Part shown: positions 32,987-43,195 of the stretch, piece after piece
How positions within the stretch are numbered: the first letter of the stretch is position 1
Layout: each line of letters starts with the position of its first letter
From: Torymus aiolomorphi
Lineage: Eukaryota > Arthropoda > Insecta > Hymenoptera > Torymidae
Assembly (NCBI GenBank): GCA_036365515.1
Contig: CM070874.1
Span: forward strand, 170,001,297 to 170,065,296
Reading direction: 5' to 3'
Length of the DNA: 64,000 nucleotides
Translations under genes and position numbers: made by a program
Notes under the pieces: generated by a model
Told to the model about the DNA's origin: nothing
The model's database searches: none
The model's input: only the letters and a program-made list of their open reading frames with translations

Positions 32987-33667
32987 ATGGATCCACGGTG
33001 GAAACATCCTTGGACATCTATGGTTTGCGGTCCCACATCATGTGGGAAAACCGTGTTTGTTAAAAACTTTTTAAAACATATAGATAGTATGAGTAACGTA
33101 CACTTTCACCGAATAATAGTTTACTATTCCGAATGGCAATCAACGTATAAAGAACTGAGTGATGGTGTCGAATTTCACGAGGGTTTACCACAAAATTCAG
33201 ACTTTGTCGACGATCCTAGACCAAAATTGATAATTATAGACGACTTGATGAGGGAGTCTTCGGATGGTGATGGTGGTGTTATTGCCAATCTTTTTACCAA
33301 GGGTAGTCATCATAATAATTTAAGCGTAATATTCATCACACAAAACCTTTTCCATAAGGGCCAGCGTGAAATCTCGTTAAATTCTAATTATATAGTTATT
33401 TTCAAAAACCCTAGAGATAAATCTCAGATACAGTATCTAGCTCGCCAAGTGTGTCCTGAAAATCCACAATTTCTACAAGAGACTTATCTTGATGCAACTA
33501 AACAAGCACACTCCTATTTATTATTTGACTTACGCCAAGATACACCTGATAATTGTCGTTTTCGTAGTAATATATTTCCGTTTGATAAATATCACTATGT
33601 TTATGTTCCCAAGAAATCTATAAAAGGTAGCGAACTTGGGAATAATATACCAGTCATACGATTGTAA
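32987..33667 (+). CDS. DNA-packaging ATPase (FtsK/HerA-A32 type) of the Polinton
   Basis: This motor ATPase would pump genome DNA into the capsid. The 226 residues contain Walker A GPTSCGKT at residues 15-22 and Walker B LIIIDD at 81-86, followed by a sensor-like FITQNLF block around 122. The size and the short N-terminal extension match Polinton and adintovirus ATPases. The frame is intact, one of few intact genes in the element. It is the first gene of the structural cluster. The next ATG overlaps its stop (33667), suggesting tight packing. Confidence 0.9.
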   Translation: MDPRWKHPWTSMVCGPTSCGKTVFVKNFLKHIDSMSNVHFHRIIVYYSEWQSTYKELSDGVEFHEGLPQNSDFVDDPRPKLIIIDDLMRESSDGDGGVIANLFTKGSHHNNLSVIFITQNLFHKGQREISLNSNYIVIFKNPRDKSQIQYLARQVCPENPQFLQETYLDATKQAHSYLLFDLRQDTPDNCRFRSNIFPFDKYHYVYVPKKSIKGSELGNNIPVIRL

Positions 33668-34005
33668 TGGGTTCGAGTAGACGCAAGCGTCTTGGACAAA
33701 AAAATTTAAATACTTTAAAATCTCTGCTTCATTTCGATAAAAGTCAACGACGTGTTTTATTACGCGAAGCAGATAAAAAACTTGTTATTCTCATTTGCAA
33801 ATGTGGCTTAAATATTTTACGTGGTAACGTGCCTTTGAACAAAAACTATAAAAATAAATTGAAAAAGTACGTTTTATTCTTAAGAAAATTAACTGATTCT
33901 TCGCAAAGTTTGAAAAATAAAAAAAAGTTGATTATCAAATACCAGACTTGTTTACCACTCATCTTGGTACCTGTGATAAAACTATGGAGCATACAAGAAA
34001 AATGA
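33667..34005 (+). pseudogene. Small basic Polinton protein, C-terminus frameshifted
   Basis: This Lys/Arg-rich protein has RRKRLGQKNLNTLKSLLHF, QRRVLLREADKKLVILICKC and NILRGNVPLNK. I associate this set with a small conserved protein found next to the ATPase in insect Polintons. After SLKNKKKLI the expected hydrophobic tail shifts frame, so the end (residues from about 92) is altered and overlaps the next gene. It is probably a minor virion or membrane-active component (inference). Confidence 0.6.
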
Positions 34006-34780
34006 TTTTGATCCCTGAAGAAAGTATAAACAATTTACACCATCGTTTATCAGGTGAAAAATTGGTTACTATGCAAACACCGGGTACACCTTCGTCGCGA
34101 CTAGACAAAGAAATGAGCGAAATTATAAATTCGACATCAATTCAAGATGATCGTGAAAAATATGCGATGTACCAACAAGCATTAGACCGTTTTATGTATT
34201 ATAAATCAAATGATGGTGCAAAAAAGTTTCACGTGAGCGACGTAACCACGGAGATATCGATAAAGTAAGCAGAGTAAATAATAACGAAGATACCAATGAA
34301 GATAGCAGAAAAGTAGATGATAACATAATAAACAGTGTACCATCAACGCTTCGATTTAAAGCAAAACAGTTATTACTGCGATTGTCTGCTTCTGGTGATG
34401 TCACATGGGATGATCTTGGTAAGATTACCATAGATGGCAGTGTCGTCAAAGGTGGAAATATAGTAGATTTGATTAACGATGCTCTGAGAAATAGAAAACA
34501 GCCGTTATCAAGTGGTTATAGGCAGTTTACCGAAGCGCTTCGCAGAGCAAATATACCACGAGAATTTATTAGTAACAATAAAATTTGGGAACTTGTTTCT
34601 TCACCACAACCTGATAGTGACGACGACGACGAAGAAACTCAACAATCTAATAGTGAAGAAACAAATAAAAAACCAGCCAATAGAGCAACACCAAGAAAGT
34701 TGAAAAAAAGATTACACCCCCAAGAAACACCTAGACACGTTACAAAAGTTCGTATTCTTCCATGGGATCGCCTAGAGTAA
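33984..34780 (+). pseudogene. Conserved Polinton protein of unknown role, one frameshift
   Basis: The start ATG at 33984 gives MEHTRKMILIPEE and LDKEMSEIIN, reading to 34268. A single shift near 34250 then joins the frame that passes through FKAKQLLLRLSASGDVTWDD (about 34350) and NIVDLINDALRNRK to 34780, about 265 residues in total. The C-terminus is acidic, then basic (KKPANRATPRKLKKRL). Position and pattern correspond to a recurring protein between the ATPase and PLA2 or capsid genes in Polintons, possibly a core or DNA-binding virion protein. The function is not established. Confidence 0.6.
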
Positions 34781-35214
34781 ACATTGAAGAAGATTTGATC
34801 ACACACCCAGAATCAAGTCTTGTAGATAATTTAATCAATTCTTTACCTTTTAAAATACATGCTCCAGGATATCATTTTTGTGGACCTGGTACACGTCTAA
34901 ACGAGAGGTTAGAGAAAGGTGAGAAAGGTATCAACCCACTTGACGATTATTGTCGTGAACATGATATAGCATATGCAAACAGTAGTGATCGTAGCAAAGC
35001 TGATTGTTTGCTGGCTAAACGTGCCTTTGCACGTTTATTGTCTGAAACAGCTACAACTAACGAGAGAGGTGTAGCTTTAGTCACAACTTGTTGTATGATA
35101 AGTAAAATAACTTTTGACAAGTTTTCTTTGTACATTAAAAAAATAATTAAAAGAAACGTAAAAAAGAAACTAAAAAAGTTTAAGAATAAGATAAATGGAA
35201 AAAACGTTAAATAA
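34762..35214 (+). CDS. Parvovirus-type phospholipase A2 domain protein
   Basis: The 150-residue protein carries the parvoviral VP1-type PLA2 signature: Ca-binding loop YHFCGPGT at residues 37-44 and catalytic helix DDYCREHDIAY with the His-Asp pair at 67-68, followed by DCLLAKRAF. In parvoviruses this activity breaches endosomal membranes during entry, and some adintoviruses also have it. The C-terminus is hydrophobic then very basic. The start ATG overlaps the previous gene by 19 bases, and the end overlaps the integrase start by 20. The frame is intact. Confidence 0.85.
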   Translation: MGSPRVNIEEDLITHPESSLVDNLINSLPFKIHAPGYHFCGPGTRLNERLEKGEKGINPLDDYCREHDIAYANSSDRSKADCLLAKRAFARLLSETATTNERGVALVTTCCMISKITFDKFSLYIKKIIKRNVKKKLKKFKNKINGKNVK

Positions 35215-36272
35215 TTTTTTCTATCGACCACCGAAATCACCAGCCTATGCTGGTGCGTACAACCTTTTAAAAACAATTGGTAAAAAACACGATCGCAAAA
35301 AAATTATCAAATGGCTTTGAAGTCAGGATGCTTATACTCTACATAAACCTGTACGCCGTCATTTTCCGCATAGGTCTTATGACGTTCGTAACCCTTTTGA
35401 TGTGTGGGAAGGAGATCTCGCTGATTTACGATCATTAAGAACCTATAACAATGAAAATACATATCTACTTGTGGTTATAGACGTTTTATCAAAATTTGCA
35501 TGGGTTGAACCTATTCGTAACAAAACATCACAGTGTCGCTACAGCATTTGAACGTATTTTAGCACGTTGTAAAGGACAACACCCCATGCTCTTTCAAACT
35601 GATAAAGGTAAAGAATTTCTCGGCAAAGAGATGCAACAAGTTTTGAAAAAGAAAAGTATAAACTATCGTGTAGTTAGAAATCCTAATATTAAAGCAGCTG
35701 TGGTTGAAAGGTTTAACAGAACATTGAAGGGTCGATTATGGCGATATTTTACTCAAACAAATACGTATAGATATATTAATATTTTACAAAAAATTGTTGA
35801 TGCTTACAATAATTCTTGGCATTCTGGTACTAAAATGACTCCTGCTAAAGTTAATTTGTACAATGTCGTAAAAGCATACCAAAACCTAGCCCAACGATAC
35901 AACACGACCCGTATTCGATACCCTAAATATAAGGTGGGTGACTTAGTACGTGTCAGTCGCGCCAAACTAGTGTTCAAGAAAGCATATGAAAGCGGATGGA
36001 CTTTGGAATTATTCCGAATTATACGTATATCTACTAAACGCCAACCGCCTGTTTATACTTTGGAAGATCTTGACGGTGAACCAATCGAAGGTTTTTTCTA
36101 CGAAGAAGAACTTTCTAGAGTACAAAAAGATTTGAATACAGAATCATTTCAAATAGATAAGATTCTTAAAACTAAAGGTGAAGGGAAAAACAAAAAATAT
36201 TTTGTAACTTGGAAAGGTTATCCCGACAAATTTAATTCCTGGGATTCAGCAAACAATTTAAAAAAGATATAA
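35195..36272 (+). pseudogene. Retrovirus-like integrase with C-terminal chromodomain (Polinton INT)
   Basis: This integrase would insert the element and make the 6-bp duplication. The ATG at 35195 opens RPPKSPAYAGAYNLLK, an in-frame TGA follows at about 35318, then VWEGDLADLRS (first catalytic Asp) and LLVVIDVLSKFAWVEPI. A frameshift near 35520 leads to the long frame (to 36272) with FQTDKGKEF (second Asp) and AAVVERFNRTLKGR (Glu, about 35 residues later). The last about 45 residues form a chromodomain (KKYFVTWKGYPDKFNSW). One stop and one shift inactivate it. Confidence 0.92.
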
Positions 36273-37078
36273 TGAGAGAACAATTTTACATAGTATTATC
36301 TAGTAACAACAGCATGTATGTGTTTCCTGAAAATAAAACAACACATTTTACCACACAGCTACCTCAAAATATTTATTTACACGGTGAGTGGTCTGTAGCT
36401 CTATGTGAGATTCAGATACCCCACACATTTCAACATATTTCGCTCGATAACTATGAGGGTATGGTCTGTGTAAAAACAAGTGAGTCGTTTTCACCAAATG
36501 ATTTGAGACACGAATCAATAGAAAATGATGTTATTGCACACTTATCTCCAGGAATTTACACAGATATGGAAAATCTTTTACAAGAAATAAATAATTTACC
36601 TAACATAAAAAATCACTTACAATTCAAAGCACAACGTGGAGGGTTTATAGAAATTGAACGAACTTGCCAGGATACTTGTGACACGAGTTTTCATAGTTTA
36701 ATTTTGTCTGAAAAACTCTTGAGAATTATTGGCTTTGAAAATCATAATCTTGAAAAAATTAGAGATACAGTTACCGGTCAAAGACCTGCCGATCTTATTA
36801 GCGGTTTGCCATCAATAATAAGAGTGTATAGTGATATTTGTGAACCTTACATTACAGGTGATGTACACACACCTCTTTTACGCATAGTTCCTCTTAACAC
36901 GAACGAGTATAAATATGGTAGCATTGAGATTAAAAACTTTATCACGCCAATGTATATTCCATTGTTATCTACGTCATTTCAATCGATCACAATAGATATA
37001 AAGGACCAAGATGGAAACCCTATAGCATTCGATTACGGTACGTTGACAGTAAGACTTCATTTTAAGAGAACAGCATAA
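36272..37078 (+). CDS. Penton-like minor capsid protein of the Polinton (probable)
   Basis: The 268-residue frame is intact and begins MREQFYIVLSSNNSMYVFP, with HFTTQLPQNIYLHGEWSVAL and CEIQIPHTF following. This N-terminal pattern is shared by Polinton/adintovirus proteins interpreted as single-jelly-roll penton subunits. Predicted beta-rich composition fits. Its start overlaps the integrase stop by one base. Assignment rests on family resemblance, not on catalytic residues. Confidence 0.65.
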   Translation: MREQFYIVLSSNNSMYVFPENKTTHFTTQLPQNIYLHGEWSVALCEIQIPHTFQHISLDNYEGMVCVKTSESFSPNDLRHESIENDVIAHLSPGIYTDMENLLQEINNLPNIKNHLQFKAQRGGFIEIERTCQDTCDTSFHSLILSEKLLRIIGFENHNLEKIRDTVTGQRPADLISGLPSIIRVYSDICEPYITGDVHTPLLRIVPLNTNEYKYGSIEIKNFITPMYIPLLSTSFQSITIDIKDQDGNPIAFDYGTLTVRLHFKRTA

Positions 37079-37079
37079 G

Positions 37080-37598
37080 ATGGGTTATTTTTAAACAATT
37101 TATGATAACCAAAGTGCCCACGATCCATTCAATAATTATATTACAATAGATACATCTATGCAAAAAGGAAAAGGTGTTGGAAGCTTTTTAAAAGGTGTCT
37201 ATCGTAGTGTTTTACCATTTGTAAAAAAAGGTGGTAAGGCTCTAGGAAAAGCTGTTGGTAAAGAGGCTTTACGAGCAGGTGTAAATATTTTAGATGACAT
37301 TACACATGAAAAACCTTTTAAAGAATCTTTTCGCAATAATATTCAAGAATCAGGAAAGAATCTCAAAAGAAAAGCCGAAGAAAAATTGGATAATCTGATA
37401 AGTGGCTCAGGATATAAAACTTAAGCGTCGGGCCCAGAAACAACAGTGACTAAGAATTCTGATGCCGTTAACACCAAAAGTAGAAAACGTTCCAAAGTTA
37501 AACCAAATAAAAAATTTGGTATTAAAAAAAGACCCTCTAAAAATAAAAGGAAAACTTTGAAAGAAAAACGTACCTCACGAGATATTTTTGAAGAATAA
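37080..37598 (+). pseudogene. pX/pVI-like basic virion peptide with two in-frame stops
   Basis: The ATG at 37080 is followed after four codons by TAA (37092-37094), then YDNQSAHDPFNNYITIDTS, a glycine-lysine amphipathic region (KGVGSFLKGVYRSVLPFVKK), NILDDI and LISGSGYK. A second in-frame TAA (37422-37424) interrupts it, after which a very basic tail ends SRDIFEE at 37598. Adenovirus pVI/pX-like peptides of Polintons have this glycine-rich amphipathic helix plus basic tail, probably for membrane lysis or DNA condensation. The last codon overlaps the major capsid start. Confidence 0.7.
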
Positions 37599-38902
37599 TG
37601 GCTTTTCTGCATAGTGGTTCGTGTGCATGTCTTAAATCTGAAGTGAATTTATTTAGTGTACCCCCTACTCAAACAACGATCAAATTATGTTCAATATAAG
37701 CCAATATCTTCGCTAACTGAAGGGTCGCCAATAGAGTTTTCTATACCGGGAACTAGTGAATATATCGACCTTGCACATACTCTGCTTAGTGTTCGTGTAA
37801 CTATCGCACAAACAGTAACACCTCCTGAAACCATAGATACCGTGAAAAATGTTGGTCCTGTAAATAATTTTATGCACTCGATATTTAATCAAATTGATGT
37901 GTTTTTTAATCAAAAACCTGTTTCCCCGCCCAATAACGCCTACGCTTATCGATCATACATTGACACTTTATTAAACTATGGGTCTGCAGCTAAAAAATCT
38001 CATCTCACCAGTGCACTATGGTACACCGACACTCCTGGAAAAATGGATGCTACAGATGACGAAAACGAGGGTCTTACAAACCGCCGAATCCTTATGGGCG
38101 ATGAGAAAAACATAGATATGATTGGGTATTTACATTGTGATGTTTTCAATCAAGACAAATTATTAATTAATGGTGCCGAAGTACGTGTGCGGCTCGTACG
38201 ATCACGAGATAGTTTTTGTCTTATGGACCCGACAGGACTCTACACCGCTCGAATCACCGAAGCTGCTCTCTTTGTACGTCGTGTCAGACTTAGTCCAAGT
38301 ATTATATTGGCTCACGAAAAAGCACTTTCGAAAACAACAGCTAAATATCCCCTCACACGTGTAGAAGTAAAAGCTATTACAATGCATAGTGGTATTCATG
38401 GAGAAACATTGGATAATGTCATTTTAGGTCAATTACCAAAAAGAATTATTGTTGGTTTTGTAGAAAATAAAGTTTTTAACGGTGATAGGGTCTCAATCCA
38501 TTTAATTTTAAAAATTTCAATATAAATTATTTGTGTCTCTATATTGATGGTGTACAAGTACCGTCTAAACCATTACAACCTGATTTTAAAATGAATAATA
38601 TGTATGTTGATACATATCATACTTTATTTTATGGTACAGGTATACATTATTTAAATGAGGGTAATTCTATTTCACGCGAAGCTTATGCCAATGGATATTG
38701 CCTTTTCGCTTTCGATTTAACACCTGATTTATCAGCAAATCAAGACACACATTGGAATCTAGTAAAACATGGTAGTGTGAGAATTGATGTTCGTTTTGAT
38801 GATCCGTTAAGCAGTACAGTAAATTATATAATTTATGCTGAATATGAAAATATACTTGAGATTGATTCGTTACGTCAAGTTCTCGTGGACTATAGTGGGT
38901 GA
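37598..38902 (+). pseudogene. Major capsid protein (double jelly-roll) of the Polinton, two frameshifts
   Basis: The ATG at 37598 (MAFLHSGSCACLKSEVNLF, then SVPPTQT) shifts frame near 37665 into the long frame with KPISSLTEGSPIEFSIPG, NQIDVFFNQKPVSPPNNAY and AALFVRRVRLSPSIILAH. A second shift near 38500 leads into LCLYIDGVQVPSKPLQPDF, TLFYGTG and VNYIIYAEYENILEID, ending at 38902. These are hallmark words of the Polinton major capsid (often annotated in insects as 'F54H12.2-like'). At about 430 residues the ancestral length fits. The breaks make it non-functional. Confidence 0.9.
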
Positions 38903-39002
38903 GATGGTGGGGGAAAGTAGTAGTAGTGGGGGGTAAAGGTTAATGGTTTGGAAATGCTTCTGATATGTCAGTCGTTGATTGGACGTTGATTTGTTCAAAA
39001 CT

Positions 39003-39535
39003 ATGAAGATGGATATCGTCGTAGATGTACAGTGTGTCAGATTATAAAAACCGTCCAGTACCAAAAGAAGTGGCAGTTCTTTCATTAAATCAAAATTTCA
39101 CAGGACATTGGTTTGTTTCTCCGAATAGACAAATAACTGCACTATGTCAAGAGGCTAGAAAAGAAAACGATTGGTTATCACGAAACCATCACGGCTTGGA
39201 CTGGCTTGATCAAGGTGTTTCCGAAAAAGTCTTGTTCAAAAACCTAGAAGAAATTTGCAAGAGGGCAAACAATATTTATGTTCGTGGTGGCATGAAAGTG
39301 GCGATTTTACGAAAAATCACTACACGACACATTATAAATTGAGAGTTTGAGGAAGATTGTCCACCATTTCACAAACTTACAGCATCAGGTAATTACTGCA
39401 TACAACATTCTTTAAAATACGGTTTTTCAAAGTTTAGTTGTGCTTTGAATAACGCCTCTAAGTTAAAAACGTGGCTGAAAACACGTGGTAAAACTGAAGC
39501 TGTTGGTGAAGAGTTTATCTTTGAACCACCTATTA
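39003..39535 (+). pseudogene. Recurring Polinton accessory protein, possibly exonuclease-like
   Basis: The ATG at 39003 gives MKMDIVVDVQC, then shifts frame near 39030 into DYKNRPVPKEVAVLSL, FTGHWFVSP, DWLSRNHHGLDWLDQG and NIYVRGGMK. After an in-frame TGA (39340-39342) come CPPFHKL and CALNNASKLKTWL. The pattern (acidic residue after a strand, R-N-x-H-G-h-x-W, then C-A-L-x-N-x-x-x-L) is a family I have seen beside insect viral elements, and it faintly resembles DnaQ-type 3'-5' exonucleases. I do not assign the activity. The end overlaps the protease start region. Confidence 0.5.
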
Positions 39536-40024
39536 ATCTCTGTGATCAACAATATACAAATTCAACGGATTTTATCTCGAATTCCTACTCACACTGTGGG
39601 GGTCTTTGCGGCAGATCAAATTCCCCTCGTCTGGACGAGACCGACAGCTTTTATTTTCAACACCCAAAGGCACGATAAACCTGGCTTGCATTGGGTGGCA
39701 ATTTACGTCAATAAAAACGGTGATGCCTGGTACTTTGATAGTGTTGGTGTACCTCCTTACATACCTGATCATATAAACCGTATTCGGAGAAATGTTAGAA
39801 AATTTCGATGGAATTCACGACAACTACAAAGTGAAACTTCAGATACATGTGGCTATTTTTGTCTCATGTTTTTACATTACATGTCTGTGGGGCTTGGAAT
39901 TGGACATTTTCTCGAAAACTTTTCTTGTAACTTACACAAAAATGATCAAATTGTTAGAAATTATGTTTCAAAATTGTATAGGGGCACATTTCCCCACTAT
40001 CATTACCAACCACTTCACTACTAA
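39485..40024 (+). CDS. Adenain-type cysteine protease of the Polinton
   Basis: This capsid-maturation protease has a catalytic set in the order found in adenovirus adenain: His69 in GLHWVAIYV, Asp85 in WYFDSVG, Gln115 in RQLQSE and Cys122 in DTCGYFCLMF (numbering of this frame). GVFAADQIP near residue 40 is also typical. The true start is probably internal to the listed frame, near the QIQRILSR block, because the first about 20 residues overlap the previous gene's frame. The catalytic frame is intact. Confidence 0.88.
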   Translation: MVKLKLLVKSLSLNHLLISVINNIQIQRILSRIPTHTVGVFAADQIPLVWTRPTAFIFNTQRHDKPGLHWVAIYVNKNGDAWYFDSVGVPPYIPDHINRIRRNVRKFRWNSRQLQSETSDTCGYFCLMFLHYMSVGLGIGHFLENFSCNLHKNDQIVRNYVSKLYRGTFPHYHYQPLHY

Positions 40025-40084
40025 CACATCCCGCTACTATCCTACCCTTCCAATAGAAAACCCTTCCACCATCCGAATGAATAG

Positions 40085-40120
40085 TATAAAAAAGAGCGTC
40101 TACCACAACCCATTCATTAG
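40085..40120 (+). promoter_or_regulatory. TATA box and initiator for the 40.16-kb gene
   Basis: TATAAAAAAG (40085-40094) is followed about 31 bp later by TCATTAG (40114-40120). The ATG at 40158 follows. Confidence 0.6.
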
Positions 40121-40157
40121 TTCACACGATCACTCCTGCTGAAAATAATACACAAGA

Positions 40158-40950
40158 ATGGCTGGACAAGGCAAGCGTAAATACAAGGCAATGGCAGGTC
40201 AAGAAAGTGTTTCCAAATATCATTGTCGTCATCAACTGTTGCCAATGGTGTACGGACTAAACAAATCTTATACTAAGAAAATTACAATTGGCCTAGAAAA
40301 TAAGGAAATTGGTGGTGAATTTCTACCTATCATCCGTCTTAGTGGTGACGACTTTGTTGGTATATCATTTACTGTGTCTAACTGGCGTTTATTTGAAGAA
40401 ATTTTTCCAGTTATTGATAAGTTCTTTGAAACTGAAGATGGTGATATGCTGGATAAAAAGATGCCCTTTAGCCGTTTTAGCATAAGGCTTATTATGAGTT
40501 ATGGCGACAAGGCAATTGAACTTGTAGAAGAAGAAGATTCACAGACGTCAGGTGATCAAACACCAACGAAACAGTACCGGCGTAGTTTAGTATTTAAAAA
40601 AGTTTCTTTTGATAGATTAAAAATATTAAAACATTGTATACGTGTGAGAGTGAGATTTTTATTAGATGTAACATGTAACATAGAATATATTATTAATACA
40701 CTTTGTCATTATTTCAAAGAAAAATTGCAAGAATCGCAATCATCACAATATACACATTTTTCTAAGGATGATTTATTAACTTATGTGGAAAAATTCGGCA
40801 TACCTGATTCTGATAAAGTTTATGATGAAATAATGATTAAAAAAATGATATACCGATATCAATACCCATTCATGACGTTATGTCTTTAATATATGAGCTT
40901 GTATCATTACATTTAGAAAATATTATATTTTTAATGAATAAAAAGATATA
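40158..40950 (+). pseudogene. Paralogue 2 of the Polinton protein with possible PC4-like fold
   Basis: The frame of 243 codons starts MAGQGKRKYKAMAGQES and has VYGLNKSYTKKITIGLEN, FLPIIRLSGDDFVGISFT and WRLFEEIFPVIDKFFE, then an acidic linker and an alpha-helical C-terminus. The last residues are shifted. The frame with SLIYELVSLHLENIIFLMN (to about 40950) matches paralogue 1 better. It lies last in the cluster, before the right TIR, while paralogue 1 lies before the ATPase. The single-strand-binding assignment is only a pattern-based guess. Confidence 0.65.
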
Positions 40951-41023
40951 ATGTATCAAACTTGTGTTTACTTACCTTTCATACTCCTATCCTAAAATAC
41001 CACTTAGTTTCTTACAGATAGAG

Positions 41024-41381
41024 TTTAATATTATAGAGTTAAATTGTAAAGTTAAATTTTAAATCATAGAGTTCAATAATATATAAATTTTAAAAGTTCA
41101 AGTTATATTTTAAATTTTGAAATCATAGAGTTTAAATCATAATTTAAAATTTTGAAATCATAGAGTTAAGTTTAAATCATAATTTAAAATTTTGAAATCA
41201 TAGAGTTAAGTTTAAATCATAATTTTGAATTTTGAATATTGTGGCACCATGGGGCAGACACACAAACCCCCACCCACCACCACTCACTGGTGGGTGGGGG
41301 AGGGGATGTATAATAACCCCTCCACCAGGATGTGGTGGTGGGGGGTTTGTTTGTCCGCCCCATGGTGCCACAATAACTACT
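41024..41381. repeat. Right terminal inverted repeat of the Polinton with branched hairpin
   Basis: This is the reverse complement of the left end, with one additional AT-rich block. The tip hairpin arms are TTGTGGCACCATGGGGCAGA (from 41239) and its complement ending 41373 with one mismatch, continuing CAAACCCCCACC/GGTGGTGGGGGG. Between the arms two more inverted repeats can form: CCCACC...GGTGGG around 41268-41297 and GGGGAGGGG/CCCCTCC around 41297-41322. A T- or cross-shaped fold is therefore possible. Confidence 0.88.
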
Positions 41382-41438
41382 AGCATGATTTCGTGCTCGC
41401 GCGCCGCGCCTGGAGAGCTGACGTGAAACGCCTCATAT

Positions 41439-43195
41439 GCGTGGGCCTCATATCCCCCGCCTACTTGGGTTTAAAAGCTATTTAAATAATCGTTTTGCTT
41501 ATATTTTCATGTCTACATGACTTCCTTATATTCGTGGACCTCGTATCTCCCACCTACTTTGGTTTAAAACTTATTTAAATGATCGTTATGGTTATTTTCC
41601 ATGTCTACATGACTCCCTTATATGCGTAGACCTCGCGAGCCCCGGCTACTTGGATTTAAAAATTATTTAAATAATAGTACTGCTTGATAATGCATTTCTA
41701 CGTAATTCCCTAATATTCGTGGACCTTGTATCTCTCGCCCACTTAAGTTTAAAACTTATTTAAATAATCGTTATACTTATTTTTCAAGACTACATGACCA
41801 TTATATACGTGAACGTCATATCCCCGCCTACTTGGGTTTAAAAATTATTTAAATAATAATATTGCTTGTTGTTTGATGTCTTCATGACTCTCTTATATGC
41901 CTGGTGCACGGATCCCCCGGCTACTTGGGTTTAAAAATTATTTAAATAACCGTTATACTTATATTTTCATATCTACATGACTCCCTTATATATGCGTGGA
42001 CCTCATATAACCCGACTTCTTAGGTTTAAAAGCTATTTAAATAATCGTTTTGGATACTTTTTCATGTGTACATGACTTCCTTATATGCGTGGACCTCGAC
42101 TCCATCAGCTACTTGGGTTTAAAAATGATGTAAATAATCGTTTTGCAAATTTTTTCATGTCTACATGACTCCCTTATATGAGTGGACGTCATATCCCTCG
42201 CCTACTTGGGTTTAAAAATTATTTAAATAACCACTATGCTTATTTTTTCATATCTAGATGACCCCTTATATGCGTAGACCTCACATACTCCGACTACTTA
42301 GGTTTAAAAGCTATTTAAATAATCGTTTTGCTAATTTGTTCATGTATACATGACTTCCTTATATGTGTGGACCTCATATCCCCTTATTTTTTCATATCTT
42401 CATGACTCCCTTATATGCTCGGACCCCGCGTCCCCCGGCTACCTGGGTTTAAAAATTATTTAACTAATCGTTTTGCATATTTTTTCATGTCTACATGACT
42501 CCCTTATATGCGTAGACCTCGCGTCCCCCGGCTACTTACGTTTAAAAATTATTTAAATAATCGTTTTACTTATTATTTCATGTCTTCATGACTCCCTTAT
42601 ATGCGTGGACCTAGCGTCCCCCGGCTACTTGTATTTAAAAATTATTTAAATAACCGTTATGCTTATTTCTTAATATCTACATGACTCCCCTATATGTGCG
42701 TGGACCTCATATCCCGCCTACTTGGGTTTAAAAGCTATTTAATTAATCGTTTTGCTTAAATTTTCATGTCTATATGACTTCCTTATATGCGCGGACCTCA
42801 TATCTCCCGCCTACTTCGGTTTTAAACTTTTTGAAATAATCGTTATGGTTATTTTTCATGTCTACATGACTCCCTTATATGCGTTGACCTCGCTTCCACC
42901 GGCTACTTGGGACTAAAAATTATTCAAATAATAGTCTTGCTTGTTAATGCATGTCTACGTAATTCACTAAAATTCGTGGACCTCGTATCCCCCATCCACT
43001 TGGGTTTAAAAATGGTTTAAATAATTGTCTTGCTTATTATTGCAGGTCTACGTAATTTTCTAACATGGGTGGACCTCATATCGCCCGGCTACTTGAGATT
43101 AAAAATTATTTAAATAATCGCTTTGCTTATTTTTTCATTCTATATGACTCCCTTATATGCGTGGATCTCATATCCCCCGCCTACTTGGGCTGACA
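41439..43195 (+). repeat. Satellite array (~92-bp unit), continuation
   Basis: About 19 units in forward orientation resume exactly where the DDE transposon ends. Units vary at the 3' portion (CATATCCCCCGCC versus GCGTCCCCCGGC types). The array ends at 'cctacttgggctgacag' before a stretch of 'gaaaataggggaga' sequence. Confidence 0.9.
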
